This document shows, piece after piece, positions 1 to 10,695 of a DNA stretch of 64,000 nucleotides. The notes under the pieces were generated by a model. The model had not been told where the DNA came from. It searched no databases and worked only from the letters and a program-made list of their open reading frames with translations. Numbering within the stretch: position 1 is the stretch's first letter; the number at the start of each line of letters is the position of its first letter. This stretch comes from Cannabis sativa. Its lineage: Eukaryota; Streptophyta; Magnoliopsida; Rosales; Cannabaceae. Both the position numbers and the translations under genes were made by a program. The stretch covers positions 12,645,850 to 12,709,849 of the forward strand of contig NC_083602.1 in NCBI RefSeq assembly GCF_029168945.1. Reading direction: 5' to 3'.

Positions 1-614
1 CTAAGGCATTGCCCGTCGCGACTGGGAAGACCACGAGAAAAAAAACAAAACTTTCTGCCTATTCTAGTCGCGACGGGACACATAGCCCGTCGCGACGGGA
101 CCACCTTCAGCATATAAAATCCCCAATTCGCATACAACACCATTTTAACCTAAAAAATCAAATCCTACCCGACCCCCCTTCCTTTTCTCAGCCACCACAC
201 TCCTCCCATACCATAAATCATCAAATTCCTCTAATTTTTCTTCAATTCTTCCATCCAAATCACCTAAAACACAAATTTTACTCATAAATCTTCTCTTTTC
301 TTCAAAAATCACACCACAAATTACCCTTTTTCACCCAAATCCGAATTTTCTACTATTCATCATCTTCAACCTTGAGTTCTCCATGGATGTGCAACAATGG
401 TGGTGGATGAACGGCATTCTCTCTTAGTAAGTCTCTTTCTTGTCAAAACTTTGATTAGTTAGGCGAGTTTTCCAAAAATTTGAATAATTTTCTAGAGCAT
501 TTGGGAATTTGTGGATTTATTTTGGAGAAATTGTTGAATATTTGTGAAATATTATTGTTGTTGGATTATTGTGGTATTTTTGTGATTTTTGGGAAGTGAA
601 CAAATTAAGGGGAA
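1..614 (+). other. Internal leader with GTCGCGAC palindromes
   Basis: Three copies of the palindrome GTCGCGAC, each beside a CCC or GGG run, lie at 15-22, 67-74 and 89-96. They are followed by a TATA-like CATATAAAAT near 110-119, a C/T-rich leader, and a possible splice donor (TAG|TAAGTC) near 427. The arrangement looks like an internal promoter and leader for the downstream ORF, but that is inference. The short reading frame across this stretch looks like a by-product of the C-rich composition. Confidence 0.4.
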
Positions 615-665
615 GTGCTGCCGAATTTTTCCCAAAATTTTTGTGTGGTAATTTTGAAGTGTGTC

Positions 666-1865
666 ATGGGTTCCAAGCGTACTAGAACGGGGCAATCGGG
701 TGCTTCATCGTCGAAACCGCCAACACCGGCGTCGAAGTCCAATTATAAAAAAGATAGATTTGTGAGTTTGAAAGTGCAAGAAAGATACTTTGAACTGCAA
801 AAGAGAGTCTTCATTATGGATCGAGGTATTGAATATGATGACAATCCCATCCCGAATAACCCATTATTTGAGACCATGAGGCAACAAATTCAGAATCGCC
901 ACTGGGCGCAGTTAGTGAAAATTTCAGAAAGAATCAATCAAACTCTGGCTCTTGAATTTTTAGCCAATTGGCCTGAGGCACAAAATGAAAGGGTACGGGT
1001 ACGCAAAACAACCGTGCGAGTAAACATTAACACCATCCATCAAATGTTTGGCATGCCAAGAGAGGAAGAAATTCTTATGGAGGAAACGTATAGACAATTT
1101 ATGAAAGAAAAGTTTGACCTTGTGGACTTGGCGGAAATAGTCGGTTTTCCGGGGTTGAGATTGCATGAGGTGGATGAAGAACCCCAAATGCTTTATCGAT
1201 GTGAACTGAACCAAGTGGCTCGCGCTTGGATGTTTTTTGTAAGTGCTAGGCTTATGCCTAGTAAGCATTTATCGGATTTTCCATTGGATAGACTCAGAAT
1301 TGTTCACGCAATAATGAAGGGAATTTATGTGCCAGTTGGAGGTATAATTTTGCAGAGTTTCGATAACATGGTCAAGGCCACTGCACATACAGGAATTGGC
1401 CTAGCGGGAATTATAACTGAGTTGTGTGTTGCTAATGGTGTGCCACAATATCCTTATGATAATCAAGTACAACCACAACGGAATATTGATTGGACAATGG
1501 TGCGCAACCTAAAGCCCCCTCATCCATATGGTCAACCGCCTCCTCCTCGTCGTAACCAGCAGCCAGAAGTTCATGTCCCCGAGGAAGAGGACAATCCAAA
1601 TGAAGAAATGCCTCAAGCGGTTCCCACATCCACTCCTCTTGATGCGGGGATGCAACATATCCATGCTCAACTCAACTACATTATCCAGCAAAACAATCAT
1701 ATCCAGAGTTACATGGTGCGCAGAAGTGAATTTGATGAAAATCAAGTGAGGCAGTTCAATCATTTAATTGATTCGTGGAGTCTTGGGGTCGAGGACCCGA
1801 ATTACTTGGCATATCCTCCTCGTTTTCATCCCTATGATCAGCCACCACCACCCAACCCCTTCTGA
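666..1865 (+). CDS. Extra ORF, putative plant transposon protein family
   Basis: This 399-residue protein starts at the first ATG (MGSKRTRTGQS); the frame is open a little further upstream without an ATG. It has a basic, Ser/Thr-rich start, then a folded region (about residues 30-270) with the pattern RFVS..ERY, RNW-like NRHWAQL, VRVRKTTVRVN, ARAWMFFVSARLMPS and GIITELC. I recognise this as the 'putative plant transposon protein' domain carried by many Athila/Tat-type elements. The tail is Pro-rich with an acidic patch and a Gln/Asn-rich helix. The role is unknown; an envelope- or Gag-like accessory role has been proposed for such extra ORFs. The frame is fully open, unlike most element genes in this window. 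Identification is from motif memory only. Confidence 0.65.
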   Translation: MGSKRTRTGQSGASSSKPPTPASKSNYKKDRFVSLKVQERYFELQKRVFIMDRGIEYDDNPIPNNPLFETMRQQIQNRHWAQLVKISERINQTLALEFLANWPEAQNERVRVRKTTVRVNINTIHQMFGMPREEEILMEETYRQFMKEKFDLVDLAEIVGFPGLRLHEVDEEPQMLYRCELNQVARAWMFFVSARLMPSKHLSDFPLDRLRIVHAIMKGIYVPVGGIILQSFDNMVKATAHTGIGLAGIITELCVANGVPQYPYDNQVQPQRNIDWTMVRNLKPPHPYGQPPPPRRNQQPEVHVPEEEDNPNEEMPQAVPTSTPLDAGMQHIHAQLNYIIQQNNHIQSYMVRRSEFDENQVRQFNHLIDSWSLGVEDPNYLAYPPRFHPYDQPPPPNPF

Positions 1866-3147
1866 TGGGGGTTCAGGTAAGTCTTTCTCACCTTGAGTAT
1901 AATAGCACATTGAGGACAATGTCATATTTAGTTTGGGGAGAGAGACTTAAAAATTTTTAAATTCTGCACTTTAATTTATGCATTTTAATTTTTTTTTGTT
2001 TTTAGTTTTTTTTGTTTTGTTTTAGTCAAGGAATGGTAATAAGCTTGACGATAGTTGTATACTGCTGATTAGTGTGATGTGTTCTGAAATTGTAAAATAA
2101 CTGTGTGCTTGATTCTGTTAACTCTTTGGATTAGTTTGTATGCTTAGAAACCTGTGTTTATCTGCAAATATTCAATCTGTGAAAATTGTTATAATTATTT
2201 TACTATGGTTTGTGGTAAGATTGACAGGATAGTTTAGAACTTGCATGTTTATTCTTTTGAGACGAAATCCTTGATAGTGTTCAATTGGAATATGATTTAG
2301 GCATTTGTTGGATAGTTTGAGCCTTTCAAGCCTACCGTAATAAGATGTATCCCTAGTTAACCTTTTGAGCCTAAACCTGTTATGTTTTTCACCCATCGAT
2401 TTGAAAAATTGCAACCACACTATTAATTTTTCTTCACCATGTTATCCATGATATCATAAGCTACATAATTAGTTTGGGGGAGGAGAAACATTTAGTGTGA
2501 AGAAATAGTGAGAGGGAGAAAAAAAAAACTTGTAAGATTGAGAAGAAAAAAATTGTGTCATTCAATGTCACTGAAAGAAAAAATGAAATATGAAAAAAAA
2601 AACACAATAAAAAGTAAAAATATGTGTGAAGAAAAAAAAGCGAAAAAAAATCAGTGATGTTGGAAAAAAATAATAGAGATGTCTTCTATCAATCTTGGTA
2701 AATTCGGGAATATTATGGGATCTTAGAAAAAAAGAAAGTAAGAAGCTTGTGGGTTCTGTTTGTGTGCTTATGATATCTTGAGCCAAAATTGACTTTTGCC
2801 TATCCCTGAATATCTGAGCCATATTACCTAAAGCCTTGAAAAGACCTAATGATTCCAAAGAATACTGTCAACATTAGTGGAGAAAGGTCAGCATGCAAGC
2901 TTATGAGTTATCGGGATGTGGAACTGGTGGGAAGAGTAAAACTTTTATAACAATGTTTCACATTTGAATAAATTTTTGCAGTTGTACATAGTGCTATGAA
3001 TTGAGCATCTGAGTTAATTATTAGAGTTAGTAGGATCGAAATTCTAGTTTATGCAAGGAAGAAAACAGAGCATGAGTCAGCAGCATAGTGATTATCTGAC
3101 AGCGTAGTTAGTTTTTTTTCCCTTACTCGGGGGCGAGTAAGAATCTA
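1866..3147 (+). other. Non-coding 3' region of the gypsy-type element
   Basis: This stretch is AT-rich, with long A- or T-runs around 1980-2010 and 2515-2720 and no plausible gene on either strand. Two purine-rich tracts resembling the true polypurine tract occur near 1929-1945 and 2471-2486. Short minus-strand frames here are Phe/Lys-rich low-complexity artefacts. Confidence 0.6.
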
Positions 3148-3160
3148 GCTTGGGGGAATT
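3148..3160 (+). other. Polypurine tract
   Basis: A purine-rich stretch ending in TTGGGGGAATT lies directly before the TGTTAGG that opens the 3' LTR. This is the expected site for second-strand priming and sets the element's orientation as rightward. Confidence 0.7.
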
Positions 3161-4427
3161 TGTTAGGCTAAAATTAATCTAAGTTTCGGGTCATATTTTC
3201 GGTTAGTTTTCACTCTTTGTTTCTAGTTTTAGGGCTATATTACGCTTGATTCTTTGGTTTCAGGTCCTCGGGCATTTAAAGAAAGTATGTTCAAGAATTG
3301 AGGAAAAGTTGTGAAAGAATCGAGAAGAAAATCCAAGATTGGTGTCGCTGCCTGTTCCAGCCGCGACGGGGAATTTGCCAGTCGCGACGGGAACTGGCAG
3401 AGACATCTCCAAGGAGTAGAAGTGTAACCCAGTCGCGACGGGGAACATGCCAGTCGCGACGGGAAGTGGCAGAGAGAATTTCGAGACAAAGTTGTTTAAC
3501 CCCGTCGCGACGGGGGCTTTGCCAGTCGCGACGGGGACCCAGAGACGGGATTTTTGGGCAGTTTCGTAATTTCACGAATTTTAAAGATGAGAATTGGTTT
3601 AAATAGAAGGAGTTCGTGAAAATTAGGGATTATTCAGAATTGGAGCCCTAGAAACAAAGAAGGAGGCTAGAAGAGCGACTTGTGGCGACCCGAATCAATT
3701 GCTTCAACTAGTTCTTTCTCTTCTCTTTAATTTTTCTATGTTCTTTTCTATTTCAATGTTAATTATGGATTTGATTATGGATGTTTTGAACTAAACTCCT
3801 ATTTAGGGAGAATGATGAATGTTGTTTAAGTTTTTCCTAGTTAATGAATAATTGTCATTCCTCCATCTTGATTGTGAACACTATTCTTTTTTGTGTTTAA
3901 TTTCCATGTGCAAGATTGATCACCTTTTACATGTTTTATGATCTCAATTCGAAATCTGAAAAGTGAGAATTGAGAATGCTAAAATTGGATAGTCTAGGTT
4001 TTGATGTGAAACGAGAGTATTTACATAGCCTTTGTGACAAATAGATTATTGCTTAATGCTGATTTCATGTTAGTTTAATTAAGAGATTAATTGAAGAGCA
4101 TTTGATTTAGAACCTAAAAGATCTGAAAAGAGTTATGTTAATTCATAATCTGTCATTCACTTCAAGAGAAGGATAGAAGTTAGACATTAACACTGGTAAC
4201 TTAACAATAGGATTCGTCTCCCTATTTTCTTATCTTGATTAATATTCCTTTGTTATTTTTAATTTTCTGAATTGTCTTATTTAATTCATAAAAAGTATTC
4301 TTTTACCAGATAGAATCAATAGTATAGTTTAGTAGTAATTAGTCCAATTCCCTGTGGTTCGACCTCACCTGTGTGAGTTTACTACTTGATTGCGTATACT
4401 TGCGTAGTGATTATAAATTTAGCAACA
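3161..4427 (+). repeat. 3' LTR of gypsy-type element (1267 bp)
   Basis: The LTR runs from TGTTAGGC to AGCAACA. The ends were set by comparison with the solo LTR at 43638-44845, which shares the start (TGTTAGGCTA), the middle (AAAATCTGAAAAGTGAGAATT-type block) and the end (CCTGTGTGAG, CTACTTGATT, then ACA). The base after the LTR begins ATTAG, the expected right target duplication, but the left partner is outside the window. The LTR contains a GC-rich palindrome array at 3358-3535. Confidence 0.85.
3358..3535. repeat. GTCGCGAC palindrome array inside the LTR
   Basis: Five exact GTCGCGAC palindromes (3381, 3432, 3453, 3504, 3525) and one variant (3361) occur in pairs about 21 bases apart, with about 50 bases between pairs. 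Each is followed by GGG, and the pairs are separated by spacers such as GAATTTGCCA. This is a CpG-dense island in an AT-rich LTR. The solo LTR at 43638 has a related but different array (CCGCGGCGAG type) at the matching place. Confidence 0.75.
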
Positions 4428-4555
4428 ATTAGTTAGAAGGATTGTCGGTTGTTAGCACATATATATATATATATTCCCTCATTGTAATCAGCTAATTAAT
4501 TCAATAATAATATCCTTTCTTTTCTCTGTTTTCTCCTCTGTTTCTTCCGCAACAG
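4428..4555. other. Spacer with TA run, possible LTR tail
   Basis: A short (TA)n run at about 4459-4473 is followed by a pyrimidine-rich stretch ending in CAACAG. It resembles the tail of a retrotransposon LTR but has no partner in the window. No gene is seen. Confidence 0.25.
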
Positions 4556-5470
4556 CCTTGCCTGGTAAGGCCTCTTTCCAATAATGTAGATTGGAGTGTT
4601 ATATTGGAAAGTCTTCCTACCACAAACTTAATACCAGCCTCGGTCATGTCTAAAGTCAACTGTGGAGAAATTTGCATCAAACTGTATATTTGTCCCTGAC
4701 CTTTCTAACTACGGGCATCATCTACAATGTTGACCTTTCTAATATGATAAGTAATTTCCCAATTATAATGTTTTACCAACTCTATCCAGCGTCTTTGCTC
4801 ATAAATCTTTATGACTGAAAAAATACTTGAGACTCTTATGATCAATGTATATCTCACACTTTTTACTGTATAAATAGTGTCTTCACTCCTTGAGTGCAAA
4901 CACCACTGCTGTCAAGTTATGAGTTCGATATCGTTTTTCATACTCCTTTAACTGTCGAGAGGCACATACAAGCACTACAAAAAATTGCTACTTTTAGTGA
5001 CAACTTTTTAGTCACAACATAAATTTTTTGTGACGAAATGTGACTTTTAGTCACAACAAAAACTTACTTGTGACTAAAACATAATATTTAGCTACAAGTT
5101 GTCACTAATTTAGTTTTAGTCACAATAAGTATTGTGACTAAAAACACATTTAGTCACAATAAATTTAAACTTTTGTAACTAATACTTTTAGCCACGGACC
5201 TTTTAGTCACAACAAAAAAATAATAATTTATAATTAGTCACAATTTTTTTACTTTTAGTCACAAATTTTGTTATGACTACAAGTAAACTTTTTTATAGTG
5301 AAGTATTTTTCCAACTTATATTAAAACACATCGTAGGCCCTACCTTGAAGCATCACAAATATACAACAACCGTTTTTCCTATCTAAGGAAGAGTACACAA
5401 CTACATGATCAATTTATCTTAAAATCTTTTCTCGCTGTCACTCAAAACAAACTTTGGATTCTTCTTGGTT
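4556..5470 (-). pseudogene. Ty3/gypsy RNase H relic
   Basis: Translating the minus strand in shifting frames gives the RNase H region of a gypsy polyprotein in the expected order: a 'DAS..GL.CVL' block (about 5310-5385), ASRQLKEYEK.Y (about 4905-4960), VVFALK..RHYLY, then KSLKYFF, QRRW.ELVK.Y and a Y.I.KVNIV.DA block (about 4705-4760). Frameshifts and stops break it everywhere, so it is old. It is split by the CACTA-type MITE at 4973-5300; the two sides join across the AAG duplication. Confidence 0.7.
4973..5300. mobile_element. CACTA-type MITE (328 bp), TSD AAG
   Basis: The ends are CACTACAAAAAA and the inverted CACTATAAAAAA, the classic CACTA (En/Spm) terminus. A 3-bp duplication AAG flanks it at 4970-4972 and 5301-5303. 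The interior is built of many short TTAGTCACAA and TTGTGACTAA repeats in both directions, like subterminal transposase-binding repeats. It codes for nothing. It lies inside the gypsy RNase H relic and so is younger than that relic. Confidence 0.9.
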
Positions 5471-6029
5471 AGTTTTTTATAAGGGCAGTGTTGTAAGTTT
5501 AGAATGGCAAAAGTAATTATTTTTTTAGTTAATTTTCCTTGTAGTTACCTTTTCCTTGTGAATAAGTAGAGCACGTGGTAAATGATTCAAAAAGATTTTA
5601 TTAATACTTTATTCATTTTTCTTTCTCTCTCTTGTGTATGCTTTATTAATTTTATATAAAAAAAAGATACTTTCATAAATACTTAAAAATAACAAAAAAT
5701 AATTAAAAATACGGAACTATAATTTCTTTCAATATTTTTAGTAATTTGACTTTGTTGTTTTACAAATAAAAATATTAATTGTTTATTTTTACGTTGTTTT
5801 CACAATAACATTATATTATGTAGTTTCTATGTTATTTTTACATTGCTTTTATATTTACATATTGTTTTCATGATATGTAAAAAAAAGTAAAACATAGTCC
5901 CTAAAAATGTAAAAGAGAAAAAAATTGTCATTTTAGGAACTTTTTTATGAAAACCCCATAAAAAATATTAATAAAATATTATATTTAAATAAGGTAAATA
6001 AAATATAGAGAAATTGACGTCTTATGATA
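5471..6029. other. AT-rich spacer, no gene seen
   Basis: Strongly AT-rich sequence between the gypsy relic and the MULE-type element. I see no coding frame, terminal repeat or RNA gene. Confidence 0.5.
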
Positions 6030-6039
6030 TAACTTAAAA

Positions 6040-7505
6040 GAGTAATTTGCAGCATAAGTACTTGAGTTTAATTTTTAGTTACAAATAAATACTTAAGTTT
6101 AAATTTTTGACGATAATAATGCTAAGTTATAATGAAAAACTGTGTTTTTGCAAATGTCAGTTGTATATAAGAAAATATTAAAACTGTGAACGTTTGCAGC
6201 AGCAGAAAGAAATTCTGCTACAAAGAAATGTAACGGTGCGTAATATAAAATATTTGCAAAAAAATAAATAACTTGACACAAGAGATTTATACGTGGTATC
6301 AGTGTTCTCCCGAACACTCCTAGTCCACGGGGCCACGCCCAGAGAATGAAATCAATTAATAAAGTATCAAAATTACAAAGACAATTGACTTAAACAAGTT
6401 TAGACTCCCTCTAAAGTATTGCCGCAATCCTTTGTAATCCACTTTATGAATCTGACTTCTTGAAACACCTTCAAGCCCGAACTCCCTTCGTCTTTGAAGT
6501 GTGAGTGCTTACTTCCTCCCGAAGTAAGGCTTCAACAAGTCTTCTCCCGAAGACCAAGTGCTTACTTCCTCCTGAAGTAAGGCTTTATCAAGTCTTCTCC
6601 CGAAGACCAATCTCTTGTTCAGTCAAGTAGTTCTTCACAACCTCTAGGGTAGAGTAAGAACAGAAATAAACAACTAGAACCTAGATGAACAACTAGGCTC
6701 TCACAAAATAAAGAAACACTCTCTTCTCTCAAAAGATAAATGCAAAAAATGAATAATAGAAGAGGTGATTCGAATGGTTACTCTCTAGGCTCTATTTATA
6801 GAACATAGAAACCAAAGAGGCAACTACAAGTTCGAATCTACAGCTGTACAAAAACTTTCCTAAGAAAACACGATCTGCTACATCAGATTCGGATGCTGAC
6901 GCAGCAGATCTGACCAGAAACGGGAAACTTGCTAAAATCGGGTCCGATTTTCTATCAATGCTTGATTCCTGCCAAAAACAGATTAGATATTCTGATTGTA
7001 TCAAGATACAATCGAAATCAATAAGAAAAAGGCAATAAACAAAGTTTCCCTAAAAAAGACAACTTTCCAAAAGAGAATTCCGAAGTTTTCAACAAAGGAA
7101 AGTTCAGCTGAAAGTGCAACTTTCCAAACAAGGAAAAGAGCAACTACAATCTGAATTTATAAGGTAAGAAATCAAATATGAATGCACAACAATCTTACCA
7201 TAAATGGAAAAATTATTTTGTCAACTAACTTGCCAAAAAAGGAATTTACATATAATTTTGAAAATTCTGTAGGTACTAACTGTTAAGTGTAAAGTAAACT
7301 GTCACGTGACAATTCTTGATTGGTCCAAACTTTTTATTTTTTTTTAGAAAAATAATTTCAATATACTAATAAGAAAATGACACGTGGATAATGACTTGAC
7401 ATTTAAAGTTCAGGTACCTACAGAATTCTAAAAATATATATAAAAAACTTAAGTATTTATTTACAATTAAGAGTTAAACTTAAGTATTTATACCGCAAAT
7501 TACTC
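6040..7505. mobile_element. MULE-type MITE with nested solo LTR
   Basis: Inverted termini GAGTAATTTGC(A/G)G(C/T)ATAA and an inner ACTTAAGTTTAA block face each other at 6040 and 7505. A perfect 10-bp direct repeat TAACTTAAAA flanks them at 6030-6039 and 7506-7515, fitting Mutator-like elements (9-11 bp duplications). Without the LTR and its duplication (6133-7255) the element is about 343 bp and non-coding. Confidence 0.85.
6133..7250 (-). repeat. Solo LTR of SIRE-type copia family (1118 bp), TSD TATAA
   Basis: It runs from TGAAAAACTGTG to GGAATTTACA and matches the LTRs of the complete element at 9557-17214 along its length. The 5-bp duplication TATAA is seen at 6128-6132 and 7251-7255, so this is a real solo LTR left by LTR-LTR recombination. 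Strand follows the related full element. Confidence 0.92.
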
Positions 7506-7617
7506 TAACTTAAAATTTTGAATAAAGAAACATGTGATTTTCTATGTATATGTCTTATTGGTATAGCCTTTTATTTATTTTATTTTTGTTAAATAATATT
7601 TATTTCAAATACTCATA

Positions 7618-9556
7618 AAGGTACATCGTTTCTTTTCGAGCTCCAATCCTCTTGTGTATCGTTTTAGCATTGCTCATCGAATTAAGGAGATAAGACAACA
7701 GTTAGATGATATTGCTAAGAATATGGAAAAGTTTGATTTGATCAAAACTCAGCTGAAAATGGGTCAAGGCCTTCCAATAAATGGCAATAGGGAGATGAAT
7801 ACTCACTCCCTTGTTAACCCTGCAGACATTATTGGTAGAGATTGTGAAAAAGAGGAGATCCTAAATATGGTACTAAAGGACCAAGCTCAAGATCATGACA
7901 ATCAAATCCCTGTTATAACTATAATTGGGATTGGAGGTTTAGGGAAGACAACGCTCATCAAATCAATATATAATAACGATGCAATTAAAGAAAAGTTTGA
8001 TTTGAGAATTTGGGTTTGTGTGTCTTTGGATTTCAATGTGTCTAAAATAGTAAAAGATATTCTTACAGATGCAACTGGTAATAGCAATGCCACAAGCAAC
8101 TTGTCCAATTTAAACCAGTTGCAAAAAGTTTTGACAGACACCTTGAAAGATAAGAAGTTTCTACTTGTATTGGATGATGTATGGAATGAGGATTTTTTGA
8201 AGTGGCAGGATTTAGCAGAATTGTTATCAGTGGGTTCGAAAAAGAGTAAAATTATAGTGACAACACGAAGTAGTAAAGTTGCTTCAATCATGGGTGGAAC
8301 AAGGCCTTATGAATTGGAGGGTCTTCCTCGGAAGGATTCTTTGTCTCTTTTTTTCAAGTATGCACTTGGAGGTGAAGAAGAAGCATCAAAATATCATGAA
8401 CTCAAAAGAATTGGTGGAGAAATTGTGGAAAAGTGTAGTGGGGTTCCTTTGGCATTGAAGATTTTGGGCAGTCTCCTTTGGTTGAAGACTGAAGCTCATG
8501 AGTGGAAAACGGTAAGAGATAGTAAAATTTGGGAGTTAGAACGAGAAGAAGGTCATATTTTACCTGCATTACGATTAAGTTACAATGCAATGTCTCCATC
8601 TTTGAGACAGTGTTTTTCTTATTGCTCAACTTTCGAAGAGGATAGTTTGATGTCAAGCATTGATTTGATTAGTATTTGGATGGCACTTGGAATCCTTCCT
8701 TCACCTAAAAACAAAGAGGACTTCGAAGTTATTGGTGACTCCTGCTTTGTAGAGTTGTGCAACAGATCTTTATTTCAACTTGATCCTCATGAAGATTCTT
8801 TTGAAATCTCCCAAGTGTTCAGAGTGCATGATTTAATTCACAACCTTGCATGTTCAATAACCCAAAATGAGTGCTCAATTGTAAATTCCAACGACGATAG
8901 AGAGATTTCTGATACAGTAAGATATTTAAGAGTTGTTATCAATGAGAATAACTTAAAAAAGTTGAGTAAGCTAAAGAAACTAAAGAGTGTTCATATTGAT
9001 CAGTATACCAGAGATGAGAAGGATGAAGTTGTGCAGTTATTCCTTTCTACATGCATCTCAACAATCAAGCACTTACGAGTGTTTGATTTGTCAGGATTAT
9101 CTTTTGAGGTGTTGCCTAATTCTATTGGGACCATGAAGCAGTTGAGATATCTTAACTTGAATGGTAATAGAAATATGAAGAGACTACCTGATTCAGTTTG
9201 TAAGCTGCAAAGTTTGCAAACTTTGATTTTTGAAGAATGTAAGAAGCTAGAGGAAAGACCCAAGAATATAGGGAGTTTGGTAAGCTTAAGGACTCTTTTC
9301 TTAACCACAAAACAAAGCGTTTTGGCAGAAGGTGGAATTGGATGCTTGAAGTCTCTTCGTTTGTTGATTATTGATGAATATTGTAAAAATTTGAGATCCT
9401 TGCCGCATCACTTGATAAATTGCACTACATTACGTTCTCTCTTTATAGTTGTTTGTGGTAAACTCAACTTGGCAAGTGAATTTATTAATAAAGATGTTCA
9501 GTTGAGCCTCCACACATTTGTTATTTATGGATTACTAGAGACAACAGAATTGCCCC
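7618..9556 (+). pseudogene. NLR copy 1, NB-ARC and first LRRs
   Basis: This is the 5' portion of a CC-NB-ARC-LRR resistance-type gene. Homology to copies 2 and 3 begins at the AAAGGT near 7615-7622, so the whole coiled coil (about 100 residues) is missing and no good ATG opens the frame; the first in-frame ATG is near 7723. Counting from 7654, motifs are: P-loop GIGGLGKTT (92-100), kinase-2 LVLDDVW (171-177), RNBS-B IVTTRSSKVA (201-210), GLPL-like CSGVPLALK (261-269), RNBS-D CFSYCSTFEED (320-330), and VHD in place of MHD (391-393). LRRs follow from about residue 415. The NB-ARC motifs are intact and the frame is open. The frame is cut at 9556 by the copia element and resumes at 17220. Confidence 0.9.
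9552..9556. repeat. Left TSD GCCCC of SIRE-type element
   Basis: GCCCC before the left LTR matches GCCCC at 17215-17219 after the right LTR. The uninterrupted site is seen in NLR copy 2 around 32270, which has a single GCCCC followed by AATGG. Confidence 0.95.
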
Positions 9557-10684
9557 TGAAAAACCGTGTTTTTGCAAATGTCAGTTGTATATAAGAAAAT
9601 ATAAAACTGTAAGCATTTGCAGAAGCAGAAAGTAATTCTGCTACAGCAAAACTGAACAGGCAGAATATAAAATATTTGCAGAAAAATAAATAACTTGACA
9701 CAAGAGATTTATACGTGGTATCAGTGTTCTCACGAACACTCCTAGTCCACGGGGCCACGCCCAGAGAATGAAATCAATTAATAAAGTATCAAAATTACAA
9801 AGACAATTGACTTAAACAAGTTTAGACTCCCTCTAAAGTATTGCCGCAATCCTTTGTAATCCACTTTATGAATCTGACTTCTTGAAACACCTTCAAGCCC
9901 GAACTCCCTTCGTCTTTGAAGTGTGAGTGCTTACTTCCTCCCGAAGTAAGGCTTCAACAAGTCTTCTCCCGAAGACCAAGTGCTTACTTTCTCTCGAAGT
10001 AAGGCTTTATCAAGTCTTCTCCCGAAGACCAATCTCTTGTTCAGTCAAGTGGTTCTTCACAACCTCTAGGATAGAGTAAGAACAGAAATAGAACAACTAG
10101 AACCTAGATGAACAACTAGGCTCTCACAAAACAAAGAAACACTCTCTTCTCTCAAAAGATAAATGCAAAAAATGAATAATGGAAGAGGTAATTCGAATGG
10201 TTGCTCTCTAGGCTCTATTTATAGAACATAGAAACCAAAGAGGCAACCACAAGTTCGAATTAGCAGCTGTACAAAAACTTTCCAAAAGAAACACGATCTG
10301 CTACATCAGATTCGGATGCTGACGCAGCAGATCTGACCAGAAACGGGAAACTTACTAAAATCGGGTCCGATCTTCTATCAATGCTTGATTCCTGCCAAAA
10401 ACAGATTAGATATTCTGATTGTATCAAGATACAATCGAAATCAATAAGGAAAAGGCAATAATCAAAGTTTCCTTAAAAAAGACAACTTTCCAAAAGAGAA
10501 TTCCTTCTCTTTTGAGAAGTTTCCAACAAAGGAAAGTTCAGCTGAAAGTGCAACTTTCCAAATTAGGAAAAGAGCAACTACAATCCGAATTTATAAGGCA
10601 AGAAATCGAATATGAATGCATAGCAATCTTACCATAAATGGAAAAATTATTTTGTCAACTAACTTGCCAAAAAAGGACTTTACA
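9557..10684 (-). repeat. 3' LTR of SIRE-type element (1128 bp)
   Basis: Runs from TGAAAAACCG to ACTTTACA. It matches the 16086-17214 LTR with only scattered differences (for example CAAGTGG against CAAGTAG in the middle, and some single bases), so the insertion is fairly young. It holds the tandem motif TGCTTACTT..CCGAAGTAAGGCTT.AAGTCTTCTCCCGAAGACCAA twice. Confidence 0.93.
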
Positions 10685-10695
10685 ATCTCCCCCTT
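10685..10695 (-). other. Polypurine tract of SIRE-type element
   Basis: Read on the minus strand this is AGGGGGAGAT immediately before the TGTAAAG that opens the 3' LTR. It is the functional copy of a motif repeated several times to the right. Confidence 0.8.

Larger units (their letters stand above)
1..4427 (+). mobile_element. Ty3/gypsy-type LTR retrotransposon, 3' part
   Basis: The window opens inside an LTR retrotransposon that reads rightwards. Visible parts are a leader-like stretch (1-665), an extra ORF (666-1865), a long AT-rich non-coding stretch (1866-3147), a polypurine tract and a complete 3' LTR. No gag, reverse transcriptase or integrase lies inside the window, so the lineage is inferred from the extra ORF family and from the purine-rich TTTGGGGGA-type motifs repeated near 1929, 2471 and 3150, which suit Athila/Tat elements. 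The 5' LTR and the left target duplication are outside the window. A solo LTR of the same family sits at 43638-44845. Confidence 0.8.

Noticed and set aside
9..287. 92-codon frame at the window start
   Set aside because: It reads through GC palindromes and a C-rich leader into Pro/His-rich low complexity; no start context or family.
3358..3535. CRISPR-like regular repeats
   Set aside because: Repeats are 8-bp palindromes within a plant LTR with similar spacers and no cas genes.
3235..3606. Frames with repeated SPSRRDW-like peptides in the LTR
   Set aside because: They are translations of the GTCGCGAC array and occur on both strands.
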